A stretch of DNA of 64,000 nt from Liopterus haemorrhoidalis. Lineage: Eukaryota > Arthropoda > Insecta > Coleoptera > Dytiscidae. The position numbers and the translations under genes were made by a program. Below the pieces are notes generated by a model. That model was not told the DNA's origin, did not search any database, and saw only the letters and a program-made list of their open reading frames with translations. The stretch is from the NCBI GenBank assembly GCA_963971575.1, contig OZ020618.1, positions 45,336,509 to 45,400,508 on the forward strand, written 5' to 3'. Every line of letters starts with the position of its first letter. The first letter of the stretch is position 1. This document shows, piece after piece, positions 30,385 to 40,385 of this stretch.

Positions 30385-31300
30385 AGGATTTTGTAGGTAT
30401 GACCAAAAAACCCTTATACCGTCATTTTGTTGTCTGTCTGTCTGTCTGTTCGGTAAAAATTGTAGCCAAACGGCTAAACCTAGAGAGTTGAAATTTGGCA
30501 TGCTTATACAACTCTTTGACCCGCACATAGGAAAAATACTAAAACATCTAAAAAACATACCCCCCTAAAAATATAAACAAATATGTGCTCATCGAAAACA
30601 AAAATATTTTTTTTAAATTCTGAGTAGGGTATCAAATGAAAGCCCTTAGTACGTGGATTAACGATCAAATTTTTATTTTTGCAAAATAAATTATTTTGAT
30701 TTGATTTTTGCCAAAATTGTGCAAAAAAATTTTTGTCCCACACCCTGTAGCCCAGATGGTTTAAACTAAAAATCTAAAAAAATTCTAAGTAATGTATATT
30801 GGTGTGAACCGAAATAGAACAACAGGAATTTTTGATCAGATTATGTTTTCGGAAAATAACGCATTTTTTGTGGTTTTTGTTTCACAAAGTACAAAAGTTA
30901 TACCAATGTAAGACACTCACACGCAAGGCGTGCGATAGCGTAATGGGTTAGAGCACTGGTGTCGTAAGCTAAAATGCGCTGGAAAACGAAGGGTTTCGAG
31001 TTCGAGTACGGAGTGGATTTTATTTTTTCTGTTTTTTTTTTTTGCATTTTTATTATGTTGAAATTATTTTGTCAAAATTCTAGTTATATTTTGACAAATG
31101 TTGTATTTAATTTTTAAGAGCGTAAATTTAATAACCAGTCTTATTATATGATTAACAGACGATAAATTATTTTAAAAATATCGTTCATTTTGCCGTGATT
31201 ACTACAAAATAAAATTTGTCCTACACACTCAGCATACCGCCTTCACTTATTATATTCCTGCGAAACCCTGAAACGTGTGAATATTCACACTTCACATCAA
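30385..31300 (+). mobile_element. HINE-A copy III
   Basis: Starts AGGATTTTGTAGGTATGACC and ends CCTGCGAAACCCTGAAACG, the perfect 16-bp palindrome GTGTGAATATTCACAC and TTCACATCAA before TTTTT. The GTCT tract is reduced to three units. The body lacks part of the region between the tRNA-like module and the end that copies I and II have (916 bp against 1121 and 1056). Confidence 0.7.
30926..31015 (+). other. tRNA-like module in HINE-A copy III
   Basis: A clear A-box TAGCGTAATGGGTTAGAGCA (from 30936) and a B-box-like GAGTTCGAGTAC (30998-31009) are followed by ATTTTATTTTTTCTGTTTTT. The A-box core matches that of the independent SINE at 9254 (TAGCGTAGTGG) except for one base. The intervening sequence has no similarity to the modules in copies I and II. 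Confidence 0.6.
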
Positions 31301-32557
31301 TTTTTAATGTCATTATGGTCAACTTAAGTCTTTAAATATTTTTACTAACTTACACATCGCGTTTTTGAGAAAAATCGTGTTCCCTCTACCTTAATACATA
31401 GTGTATATGAATTCTAAATATGTTTCACAGGCCAGATTGAGTTAGATCGGGGGCCAGATATTTAAAAATCACAGAGGACGGGCGGGCGAAATTCTGAAAA
31501 TCATGCTAGAACGTAGGGAAAAAAATTTGAAAATCAATTAAGGATAGGGGGAGTGGAGAATTTCCGAAAATGTTTTGAGGAATTCTAAAAAAAACAAGGG
31601 GTAGAAATTTCATGCGAGCCGTTTGAAATTTATTGTTGGGCCAGAATAAGCTCGCGGGCTTTAGGCTGGACACTGCAATATATTGATCAAAAAATGTCCC
31701 TTCAAATATTTTACCCACCAGCTGCTACTGGTTCTATCACATATAACGTATATTGTAGGTTCTGTTATGATCAATTAGATATTTGTGGGCAGTTACACTA
31801 TCTCCAATTCTCTATTTTATGCTATTTTCCACTTGCGCCCCATAATTTTTAAATCATTCCATTCCTATTCGTCATTATTTTTGGAAGTTTCCTTATTCTG
31901 GAAATAGAAATAAAATCCGTATATTGTGACAACAAAATGTATACACTCATCGACATGGAAATAACTGCTAAATTTGTCTTTTATATTTATTGTTAAGACT
32001 TTATCCAAGGTTAAATTTTGTTCGATATTTTCAAGTCGCAAATTGTGTTTTGAAGCAAACATTTGTTATAAGAATTCTTTGTCACGAAACCAAGAAATTA
32101 CGAGAAATCAGAGAATTGTAAAAAGTTTTGACAAACAAATGTTTTCGTATTATTTTAAAATTCATTTTTGGTAACAGTTGGTTTGTTGACTTCGCTAAAA
32201 TGCTAATAATCGATTGAATGAAAATATAAAAAATGTAGAAAACTTGATTTATATCTTTACATATCTGATATTTGCTCTGTAGTGAGAGGGTTATGGATAT
32301 AAATTTTAAACCACATTGCTTTAATCTGTGTTAAATGGGGTTGTTGACATAATAGTAGGTAGTAGGGAGTAGGAAAGAGAGTAGGTCAATAAGTCCTTAC
32401 AAAAAAATAGAAAAACACATTATTTTGAGTTGATTCATTTTTATTTCTCAACATAGTCTCCTTTTAGTCCGATGTATGGAAGTTTTTGTTTCTAGACCTC
32501 TGGTACTATATGAAACTAGGTCCTACTGACGTGCGCCAAGCCTAAAACAAGTAGGTC
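31301..32557. other. No recognised gene; older mariner-like debris at the right
   Basis: About 32368-32557 (GTAGGTCAATAAGTCC, CAACATAGTCTCCTTTTAG) resembles the terminal part of a mariner-type element and is the target into which the hAT at 32566 inserted. The rest is AT-rich without features. Confidence 0.35.
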
Positions 32558-33007
32558 TTCTAGAACAGGGGGCGCCAACCTTTTTTACTAAGTGGGCATA
32601 TTTCAGAAATGCGGGAGCACGGTGGGCACAGCGGGACAAGGGGGGGGGTAAAATTTAAACATAAAAATATTAATGCAATTTAAAATTTTTATTTTCATAA
32701 AAAAAATACATAATATTAAAGTGATAATTAATGCGATATTTGATAATGAAAAGTCGTGGCCAATTCGTTGTAATGTGGGACATAAGTAGAATTTCCAGTT
32801 CTCAGGCATTGGTCCAAATGAGCGTCAGTGAGGCCTGTTCGGTATTTTGATTTTAAGTAATTCATATTAGACCGACATATTCAGAAGCATATGTCGACGC
32901 GCAGAGAGACTTCAATTTTAGAGCACATTTTCTCAACAGTGGGTAGCTATTCCCATTCACCAAGTTCCAGAATTTTTCTTCGTTACGATATGATTTTAAT
33001 TGTTATA

Positions 33008-34268
33008 CAAGGTGTCTCAAAAGAAATTTTATATTTAGTGGATCGATTAAAAAAAAAGTAAGCCGTATATAGAAAAAATGTTTATTAATTATTAAAATAC
33101 ACTTTTTGGGGATTTATTTCTTAATCGAACAGTAAAATTACTTATGACGTCTCGGCAGGTGGACTCAGGGATGGCTGCCATTTCGTGACGGATATTTTCT
33201 TTCAAATGCGCCAGTGAAGTCGGTTTATTGGCGTAAACTTTAGATTTAAGATAACCCCATAGGAAAAATTCCATAGGGGTTAAATCTGGACTGCGTGGAG
33301 GCCAATTTATGTCACCTCTCCGGGAGATCAATTTGCCTGAGAAAATTTCACGAACACGTGGCAGAGACATATTGGACGTGTGTGAAGTTGCTCCGTCCTG
33401 TTGGAACCATGTTCTTTGGTTATAGCCAGGAAAGTTTTGCAGTTCAGGTACCAAGAAGTTGTCTAACATCTCCACATAACGCTCTGAATTCACTGTAACT
33501 GCACGCTCCCTTTCGTCTTCAAAAAAGTAAGGGCCGATAATTTCTCGCGCCGACATCGCAGCCCATACGGTCACTTTAGGCGAATGTAGGGGTTTCTGAT
33601 GTTTGCGTTTCGGGTTCGTTGCACTCCAGTAGCGGCAGTTCTGCTTATTCACGTGGCCATTAAGATGAAAATGAGCTTCATCCGAAAACAAAATGTTGGT
33701 AAACGTTGAAAATCGCTCAATCACCTGATTTACGAAATTAAGCCTCTGACTGGTATCTTGGGGCTTTAATTCTTGCACCAATTGAATTTTATAGGGGTGC
33801 AGCTTTAGGTCTTTGTGCATAATGCGATGTAATGATGATCTATGCACATTTAAAGCACTTGCGCGCTTCCGAAATGAAAGGTTCGGGTCGTCACGAACAG
33901 ACTGATTAACATTCTCCACGTTTTCTACCGTTCTTGATGACCTAGGTCGCCCGGATTTTGATTTATCCAGCGTCGTACCAGTCTCTTCAAACTTTTTAAC
34001 CCAATGTTGAATGAGAGGAATGCTTGGCGCATCATTTAAGTGGCGAAAACCTCGAATACTGCAGAATTTTCTACGCGCTACAGTCGCCGAATCACCGTTT
34101 TTGTAAAACTCTCGAACGCATAACGCGCGATCTGCTCCCGAGAAACGCTCCATACCGACTGAATTTCCAAGAGCCAGGCTACCGATTGACATAACCCCCG
34201 CGCCCCTCGGATACGTTGCGTTCACGCAGTAAGCTAAATAAATATAAAATTTCTTTTGAGACACCTTG
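33008..34268 (-). mobile_element. DD41D (DUF4817-type) Tc1/mariner-superfamily transposon, copy 1
   Basis: Perfect inverted termini, CAAGGTGTCTCAAAAGAAAT and its complement, extend about 33 bp. The TA duplication is at 33006-33007 and 34269-34270. The length is 1261 bp and the element encodes one transposase on the minus strand. It is nested in the hAT. A second copy at 54597-55857 is about 95 percent identical, so this is a recently active family here. Confidence 0.9.
33092..34192 (-). CDS. DD41D-type transposase, altered C-terminus
   Basis: The most likely start is MSIGSLALG at 34192 or MERFSGADRALC at 34153; the frame is open up into the TIR but without ATG. Order: N-terminal helix-turn-helix (REFYKNGDSATVARRKF), GRPRSSRTVENV linker, second HTH (LHRIMHKDLKLHPYK), then catalytic FSDEAHFHLNG (first D), WFQQDGATSHT (second D) and SPDLTPMEFFLWG. 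The third position lies 41 residues after the second and is E here, where copy 2 has D. A deletion of about 47 bp near the 3' end shifts the frame, so the last residues read RLRNKSPKSVF in place of RLNECREREG and on. Otherwise full length, about 350 residues. Confidence 0.88.
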   Translation of the reverse strand: MSIGSLALGNSVGMERFSGADRALCVREFYKNGDSATVARRKFCSIRGFRHLNDAPSIPLIQHWVKKFEETGTTLDKSKSGRPRSSRTVENVENVNQSVRDDPNLSFRKRASALNVHRSSLHRIMHKDLKLHPYKIQLVQELKPQDTSQRLNFVNQVIERFSTFTNILFSDEAHFHLNGHVNKQNCRYWSATNPKRKHQKPLHSPKVTVWAAMSAREIIGPYFFEDERERAVTVNSERYVEMLDNFLVPELQNFPGYNQRTWFQQDGATSHTSNMSLPRVREIFSGKLISRRGDINWPPRSPDLTPMEFFLWGYLKSKVYANKPTSLAHLKENIRHEMAAIPESTCRDVISNFTVRLRNKSPKSVF

Positions 34269-34995
34269 TATTTATAACTTCCAATTCTATGTCCTCCTTA
34301 TTGGAAATACCGAAATATGTTGCGATTTTATTAGTCACATCATCATCTCTTTCAGAAAAAGGACTAATAAAAAATGTTAAAAATGCCTCCAATTCGTAGA
34401 AGTCTTCAAATCTGGTATTAAATTCTTCCAATAATGTATCAAAATGTTTGGCAAATTGATGTGTGGTAGCATTTCCATCGCAATAATTTTCTATTACCAT
34501 TTTTATTATTGCTTTATTTCATATTGGGTCTATATTGGGAATAGTTTAAAAATTTAGTTTTACAATAAAATTTAATGAATATTAAATTATGTTTATTTAT
34601 AAAACTATAACACTTCTAGTCTTCTTGATAGTACTTTTATTACTAAAAGCGGCTCGGAAATAAAATTTCGCATAGTTAGATGGGCACTTAGAAATTACTT
34701 CGCGAACACCCTGGTGCCCGCCGGCACCGCGTTGCCGACCCCTGTTCTAGAAGTTATGATGTACTATGTGCTGTAAACAATGGCAAATCAAATTATCATG
34801 GTAAAGCGGAGGCATTGAGTGGGGGTAACGGCTTCTTATACGAGGGTTACCTTTTATGTTTTTACAAACGACCACTAGATGGCAATATTGAAATGTGTCG
34901 TTACTATATTCGTATAATCTGACATTGGTTATTGTGAAATCAGTGGCTGCTTATAAATTGACCGAGTAGTTTGTTGACAGTGAGCGGTTAAAAAA

Positions 34996-36132
34996 ATGGA
35001 TATTACTCGTGAAGGTTTTCGTTGGATGATTTTTTACGATTTTAGTAGAGGCCTAACTCATCAACAATACATAGAGTCGCTTCGTTTAACTTTTGATAAT
35101 GAAGCACCATCAGAAATGACTGTTTACAATTGGTTTGCAGAATATCGTCGTGGTCGTGCGTCCATCAGTAATGAATCTCGTGAAGGTCGACCAAAATTGG
35201 TTGTGATTCATAAAAACATCAATGCTGTGCGCAAAATAATTGAAGAAGATCGGCATGTTACTTACCGTGAGATAGAAGCATCCTTTGGCATATCGCAGAC
35301 TGCAATACCTTCGATTTTGCATGACAGAAGGACGTGGACAGAGATTTTCATCACCTCAAAAAGCTGTTGAAAGCTTCGAAAACCATGTTTTTGAGATACC
35401 AACTTCAGAGTGGAAAAAGTGTTTCGAGAACATTTAACTGTGAAAAAGAACTGTTCCCGATGTATTCCGCATAATTTGACCAAAGCTCAAAAAAAAAAGA
35501 CTCGTGTTGACTGGTGTAAGGGAATATTAAAAAAAAAAAAATCAACCTAGGCACTGCAAAATCCATCTACAACATCTGGTGACGACTGATGACGAAACTT
35601 GGATTTCATCATATGAACCGGAAACTAAGCAACAATCCACTGTTTGAGTCTTGTTGTTCGTTCACGAATCACTTCCATGAAAATGATTGCTGGTTTCTTC
35701 AGTTGTACTGCAACTATTCCTTTAGAGGTTCGGAGAACAGTTAATGCTAAATGGTATACAGCAATTTGTTTGCCAGAAGTCATCGACAAAATCAGGAAAA
35801 CCAACCAAAAACATTGCATCATTCTTCATCATGACAATGCAAGCTCCTACACCGTACGTCAAACAATTGATTATTTGAAGAAGAAAAACATCGAGTTAAT
35901 GTGTCATTGCCCGTATTCACCTGGTTTATCCCCTAACAACTTTTTTTTTGTTCGACAATGTCAAACAAAAAATACGTGGACAGAGATTTTCATCACCTCA
36001 AAAAGCTGTTGAAAGCTTCGAAAACCATGTTTTTGAGATACCAACTTCAGAGTGGAAAAAGTGTTTCGAGAATTGGTTGGAACGCTTGCAAAGGTGTATA
36101 AATCTTAAAGGCGAATATTTTGAAAAGCAATA
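34996..36132 (+). pseudogene. mariner transposase, DD34D type, inactivated
   Basis: Starts MDITREGFRWMIFYDF; the HTH reads EAPSEMTVYNWFAEYRRGRA; then SREGRPKLVV, IIEEDRHVTYREIEASFGIS. At 35332-35430 a foreign 99-bp block interrupts the frame. It resumes as HLTVKKNCSRC, IPHNL. The first catalytic block is TDDETWISSYEPETKQQSTV then stop. The second is CIILHHDNASSYTVRQT. The third, normally YSPDLAPxDFFLF, reads YSPGLSPNNFFFV, so the aspartate is asparagine. The true C-terminus reads GQRFSSPQKAVESFEN and ends GEYFEKQ. Confidence 0.88.
35332..35430 (+). repeat. 99-bp internal duplication within the mariner gene
   Basis: Bases 35332-35430 and 35974-36072 are identical over 99 bp (from ACGTGGACAGAGATTTTCAT to AAGTGTTTCGAGAA), same orientation, 642 bp apart. 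The downstream copy is in its proper place encoding the C-terminal RFSSPQKAVESFENHVFEI region. The upstream copy sits between ILHD and HLTVKK of the N-terminal domain. Confidence 0.97.
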
Positions 36133-36219
36133 AAACAGATTATTCCAAAAACAAATTTTCGTTCTTAGTTTTTGTAAAAACTTAAAAGGTAGCCCTCGTA
36201 GAATTTATATTAATTGTTA

Positions 36220-36746
36220 TGGCCTGGTTACATGATGCCAGTAACTTGTGCAAGTACTGGCACAAGTACTTGTGCCAGTACTTGCACAAGTCGTTTTGTC
36301 GTTTACACGTATTCCAGTATCTTATTTAAGTAACCTTGCAAAAAAACCGCAACACACTGCAAAATGTAGATGCTTCCAATTATTTTTTATGCGTAAAACC
36401 GTCTTTTTAACGCGCCAATTTTCGATGTTTAACCTAATTTTATGTATTTTATGCGTACGTCTTTCCAAACAAAAATGAATCGGCGCCAAAAACTACATTT
36501 ATTAAAAAAAGGTTTGAAAAAGTTTGTGTTTGTAACCGCGAAAATACATCAGCTGTTCACGGCGGCCATTTTTAAGTCACTGGCACGGCTACTTGTGCCA
36601 GTAAATAGGAACGGCTTCTATTCACTTGACTTGCATGAGATACTTGTGCCAGTACTGGCACCAGTACTGCATGTACGTTTACACGATGCCAGTGGCTGGT
36701 GCAAGTACTTACTGGTGCAAGTTACTTGCATCGTGTAACTGAGCCA
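36220..36746. mobile_element. PIF/Harbinger-like MITE, TTA duplication
   Basis: Ends TGGCCTGGTTACATGATGCC and CATCGTGTAACTGAGCCA, TTA at 36217-36219 and 36747-36749. Inside lie many copies of the palindromic word AGTACTGGCAC/GTGCCAGTACT in clusters at both ends, likely transposase-binding repeats. Non-coding. Confidence 0.85.
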
Positions 36747-36749
36747 TTA

Positions 36750-37602
36750 GAAATGTTCCTCCTCAGCACTTGAAGTTGTTTTAAAACTGCTTAACCAGAA
36801 GAAAACCACAGACTGGTAGATTGTCCTGATACCGATTCATGACAATCTTTTCCAACAGATTTTCATTGACTCATGTAACCATTTCAATATTTTTTCAAAA
36901 TTGGATATCTCATTAAAAAGACATCGTTTCTAAACTATTAAACAGATACAAGAGCTTATCGTAGAACAATTTCCAAAATTGCTTACGAAGAGAACTTACC
37001 AAAGTGCAAATGCCGCTGACCGTAGTGTATAGATGCTGATAAGGATTATTTCAAAAGGGGCTATTTTAATTTATAATATTCTTTTATTAATAAACTTTTA
37101 TGATTCAAGTCTGGTTATCATCGAATGAAACCTCATACAGTTTCAGAGTATTAGACATCTGGGTTTCTGTTTCTCAATTAACCAAGGTATATATTTATTT
37201 ATTTTAATAAAATTATGAAAATGTTTGTGCACAAAAGTTTCACTGTTAGACTAAATATATAAATATTATTGCAATTAATTTAATATATGATCAATGAACT
37301 CATCAAAGCTTAAAATAAATGTAAACTAGTTTATTTAACAAACTAAATTTTATTTTTAGTTGAGGATGTTACGGTATCCGCTTGTTAACTAAACACTTAT
37401 TAGACTTAATTAAAGATGTTTTTATTATTTTTTCAGTTGCATTAGTTAATGATTTAATAAAGAAATTTAATTGAATGATAGAATATAATAAGTTTCATCA
37501 ATAACTAACACATTAATCAACTAGTTTTACCACAAACACTGTCACAAAACTTTTAGTGAAATTTCGCAAGAAGTTATTTTTATTTTATTTAAATATATAA
37601 TA
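36750..37602. other. No recognised gene
   Basis: AT-rich; nothing supported. Confidence 0.4.
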
Positions 37603-38985
37603 GGGGAGATGTGGGGACGGTTGCACACATTTTGGTTTTCTGTACATAACACCTTCTATTTTGAATTTTTTAAATAAATCTTTTCGCCACTTAATACTTA
37701 TTATGTCGTTGTTTAAATAACCTATTAACAATTAATGTCCTTATCACGTGTCATTTATAATTAATATTTTTGTTGACCTCTGCAATTGTGCCACTGTACC
37801 TATACGTGAGGGTACAGTGAGACAACATTAGGGATACAGTGGAACAGTAAATATAATAGGTATCTAAAAAATCTGTATATGTATCAATATTTTTTATTGA
37901 AACTTCAATTCATTGTCTTTAAAAACAAATCATCTGAAAGGTACTGAAAAATTAATAATATTGTAAAAAAATCAATTTTTTTGAACAAACTACTAAGTTT
38001 AAATAATGTATATAAATATATAAATGTAAAGTTATTATTAATATAAAAAAATAAACTTTGGTTCCTTGGAAGCAGAAAGTTTTGATAGTTTTAATTTTAA
38101 TATTAATTATATTTCATTAAATTTACTGTAAAAATCAAAACGTCTAACGGGCTACCAGACGGAGCAGGAGGTGGTAAAACTTTTATCAGCTCTGATTTTT
38201 TAAATGTGTAATTTTCATTTGTTTTAATAAATTTAAAGAGTAGAGTCAGCCGTCGGAGATATGTTACAACTATATCGTCAGTCGTTATTTCTATGATTTC
38301 CCCTATAGAGTGGCTCTTCATTTTATTCTTTCCGTATCCTTCAAATATTAAGGCATATTACCTTACTTTAATATCCTTGTTTACGTAGTCTGACGAATCT
38401 GTATCACATTCAGAGTCAACATTATCATCTGAGTTTGAATTCTCATCAATATTGACATCAGTATCAGATGTGTCTGAACTTACAAGAATATCTTTTAATT
38501 TTCTGATCTTTTTTATTTTGCACAGCTTGGAATTGTTCTTCTAACTCGTACTCACGTACGTGGGTACAGTGGTTCACTGTACCACTGTATCCACATAACA
38601 CGTGTGCCACTGTTAGCCTAACCCTATTTTCACGAAAATTTTATCAAATATAATAAATGATATAGTTTAGAGCATTATAAATTGCTTTACACTGTAGACA
38701 AATGACCAATTTACAACATGTAATACAAAATTTCTTACTAATTTAGTTGTGTCTCGTTCAAATAAAAATTTTCTTGTTACGATAAACTTTAGTTTGTCAA
38801 ACTCAAATCAACATTTTCATCACAAATGGTGGGACTTAAATTTATAGACTCAAAATGTGGATAGTATAATTTCTGAGTACCAAAGGGGCCTATATATACC
38901 CAAACAGACATTAAAATATTCTATATTTCAAAGATATTTCAAATGTTCCACTGTACCAATTGTGCCACCGTCCCCACATCTCCCC
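37603..38985 (-). mobile_element. pogo-like transposon, internally deleted
   Basis: Inverted ends GGGGAGATGTGGGGACGGTT and CCACCGTCCCCACATCTCCCC, TA at 37601-37602 and 38986-38987. Both subterminal regions carry repeats of CACTGTACC/GGTACAGTG. A transposase C-terminal remnant lies on the minus strand. The catalytic core is missing. Confidence 0.8.
38103..38548 (-). pseudogene. pogo-family transposase C-terminal tail
   Basis: The minus strand reads KLKDILVSSDTSDTDVNIDE, an acidic stretch with DNVDSECDTDSSDYV, a stop, then ALIFEGYGKNKMKSHSIGEI, IEITTDDIVVTYLRRL and IKVLPPPAPSGSPLDVLIFT. An acidic linker followed by a YVxVxFEG-like, IxVxFLRR and VLPxP module is common at the end of insect pogo/jerky-like transposases. 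One stop and a short shift separate the two parts. Assignment by pattern, moderate certainty. Confidence 0.55.
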
Positions 38986-39104
38986 TACATGGATGCATCT
39001 TAAACAAGAAATATCAATCAGTTTTCAAAGCTACAACTTCTGACCATTAGACAGCTGTTGTCTTGTGGTTACTCGTCAATAGAATTACGAAGGCTTGCGA
39101 CAGG

Positions 39105-39372
39105 AAAACCCTCTGCTGCCTTCATCAGGAATCGCTTCAGACTAGTGATTTATGGTGTCTCTTGCAGGCCACGTCCTGAAGCAAGGACCATATTTTGTAG
39201 TCCAAGAGTTTGAGGTAAAAGCTAATAGACAGCCAATCAGCAGGAGAAATGAAGGCTAGCATGTTCAAGCCACTGCTGCGCAGTCTTCGTCTTATGGGTT
39301 GGCACTGAATCTTGATGGAATCTCCAGTGGTAACCAGCAACGATGGTGTTATTCAGTTCTATTACTATCGAT
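39105..39372 (-). pseudogene. maT/Tc1-type transposase fragment
   Basis: The minus strand gives LKSIVIELNNTIVAGYHWRF, HQDSVPTHKTKTAQQWLEH, then after a shift YLKLLDYKIWSLLQDVACKR and SLKRFLMKAAEGFP, SLRNSIDE. The second aspartate (QDSVPTHK) and the LDYKIW block, holding the third, are present. The SPDLNP part before it is altered. This order is the maT-like group of IS630/Tc1/mariner. It abuts the BEL/Pao fragment at about 39373. Confidence 0.7.
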
Positions 39373-40385
39373 TTCAACATGGTTGTGCTGAAATTAATTT
39401 TTAATGCCTTATTTACAATGTTAAATAACCTTGCCAATATTAATGCGGCGCACAATACTAATCTTGGCAATGAAATTGTTTTTAGTGGAGCAACCCGTGA
39501 TTTCGAACAGAGTAATTGTACCTTAATTGAACCGAATTCATTTCAAGATCTTATGTATATACAAGACCCATATAAACTCTCACTTGCATCACAAAACCTA
39601 TGTAATTCTATGATAGTTGCTTCATCTACTAGTAAGTTTCATTTTACTATAAAATTGTTCAAAAGTGGCAATTCTGATTTGCATTTAACCCATTTGTGAT
39701 ACAAAATTTGTGAAACAGACTCATCCCATTGTAATTTGTCTTTCCAAAGATTTTGCATAATGAGTTTGGCTTTTACTATCACTGGCCCTAGCAATCCTAA
39801 GGGGTCAAAAATTTGCGCAATATGTGATAATATTATTATTTTTGTAATCCGTTTCTTATCATTTACAACGTCTACAGCATAGCTTATTGTATCCAAAGAT
39901 GGATTCCACTGAATACCTAATACCTTTTTTGAATCATTCGGATCAAGATTTAAATATTGTGTTTCTACTTGTGTATCCTCATCATTCATTACCTCTAAGT
40001 TATTTGAAACCCACTGTCTTAAATTAAACTCGGCAGATTTTAACAGTTCAATTAACTGATTTTTCAAATATATTGCTTCCTGAATACTATTTGTCTTGGA
40101 GAGGAGATCGTCCATATAAACATACTGTACTAATATTTTTGAGGCTATAAATTAATAGATTCGTCTTCAGCTATTTGTTTTTAAACTCTCGTTGACAAAA
40201 ATGGAGCGCTTGCGTTACCGTATGTTACTGTTTCCAATTGAAAAATTCTAATTTGTTCATTCGCGGTTTCACGCCAAAGTATTTTTTGATATTTACAATT
40301 GCGCAAGTTTCCGAGTAGAATCTTACTGACGTTTTTTATTCCTTTCTTACATAGCTCCTGCCCTATCAAACCATAACTGAAGTAG
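39373..40385 (-). pseudogene. BEL/Pao LTR retrotransposon RT-RNase H fragment
   Basis: Minus-strand order: QKILWRETANEQIRIFQLET, VTYGNASAPFLSTRV, a stop, then VQYVYMDDLLSKTNS (YMDDLL active site), FNLRQWVSNN, KKVLGIQWNP, THAQIFDPLGLLGPVIVKAK-like IAQIFDPLGLLGPVIVKAKL, then LHRFCDASESLYG, VQLLCSKSRVAPLKTISLPR and LCAALILARL. This is the Pao RT to RNase H span. Stops at 40163 and near 39640 break it. Gag, protease, integrase and LTRs are not seen. Confidence 0.85.

Larger units (their letters stand above)
32728..34500 (-). pseudogene. hAT transposase, C-terminal half (split)
   Basis: Outside the insert the minus strand reads HQFAKHFDTLLEEFNTRFED, then EAFLTFFISPFSE and EDIELEVI (34271-34500). 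After the insert it reads EEKFWNLVNGNSYPLLRKCA, LKLKSLCASTYASEYV (33003 down). After a one-base shift it gives SNMNYLKSKYRTGLTDAHLD and QCLRTGNSTYVPHYNELA. These are the FW..V / P.L...A / STY.CE..FS.MN..KSKYR..LTD.HL blocks of the hAT dimerisation domain. The N-terminal BED finger and first catalytic aspartate are missing. The stop is at 32728. Confidence 0.85.
32566..34744 (-). mobile_element. hAT transposon split by a DD41D element
   Basis: Ends CAGGGGGCGCCAACC and GTTGCCGACCCCTG are inverted. The 8-bp duplication TTCTAGAA flanks the whole at 32558-32565 and 34745-34752. About 916 bp is hAT sequence and 1263 bp is the nested DD41D element with its TA. The hAT was probably already an internally deleted copy, because only the C-terminal half of a transposase fits. 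Confidence 0.9.
34841..36198 (+). mobile_element. mariner element with complete ends
   Basis: CGAGGGTTACCTTTTATGTT and its near complement AACTTAAAAGGTAGCCCTCG bound 1358 bp. TA duplications lie at 34839-34840 and 36199-36200. Length and ends match a full mariner, but the transposase is broken and contains an internal 99-bp duplication. Confidence 0.92.

Noticed and set aside
17005..31015. tRNA genes in the HINE-A copies
   Set aside because: A- and B-box motifs are present, but acceptor and anticodon stems do not pair well enough, so only tRNA-like modules are reported.
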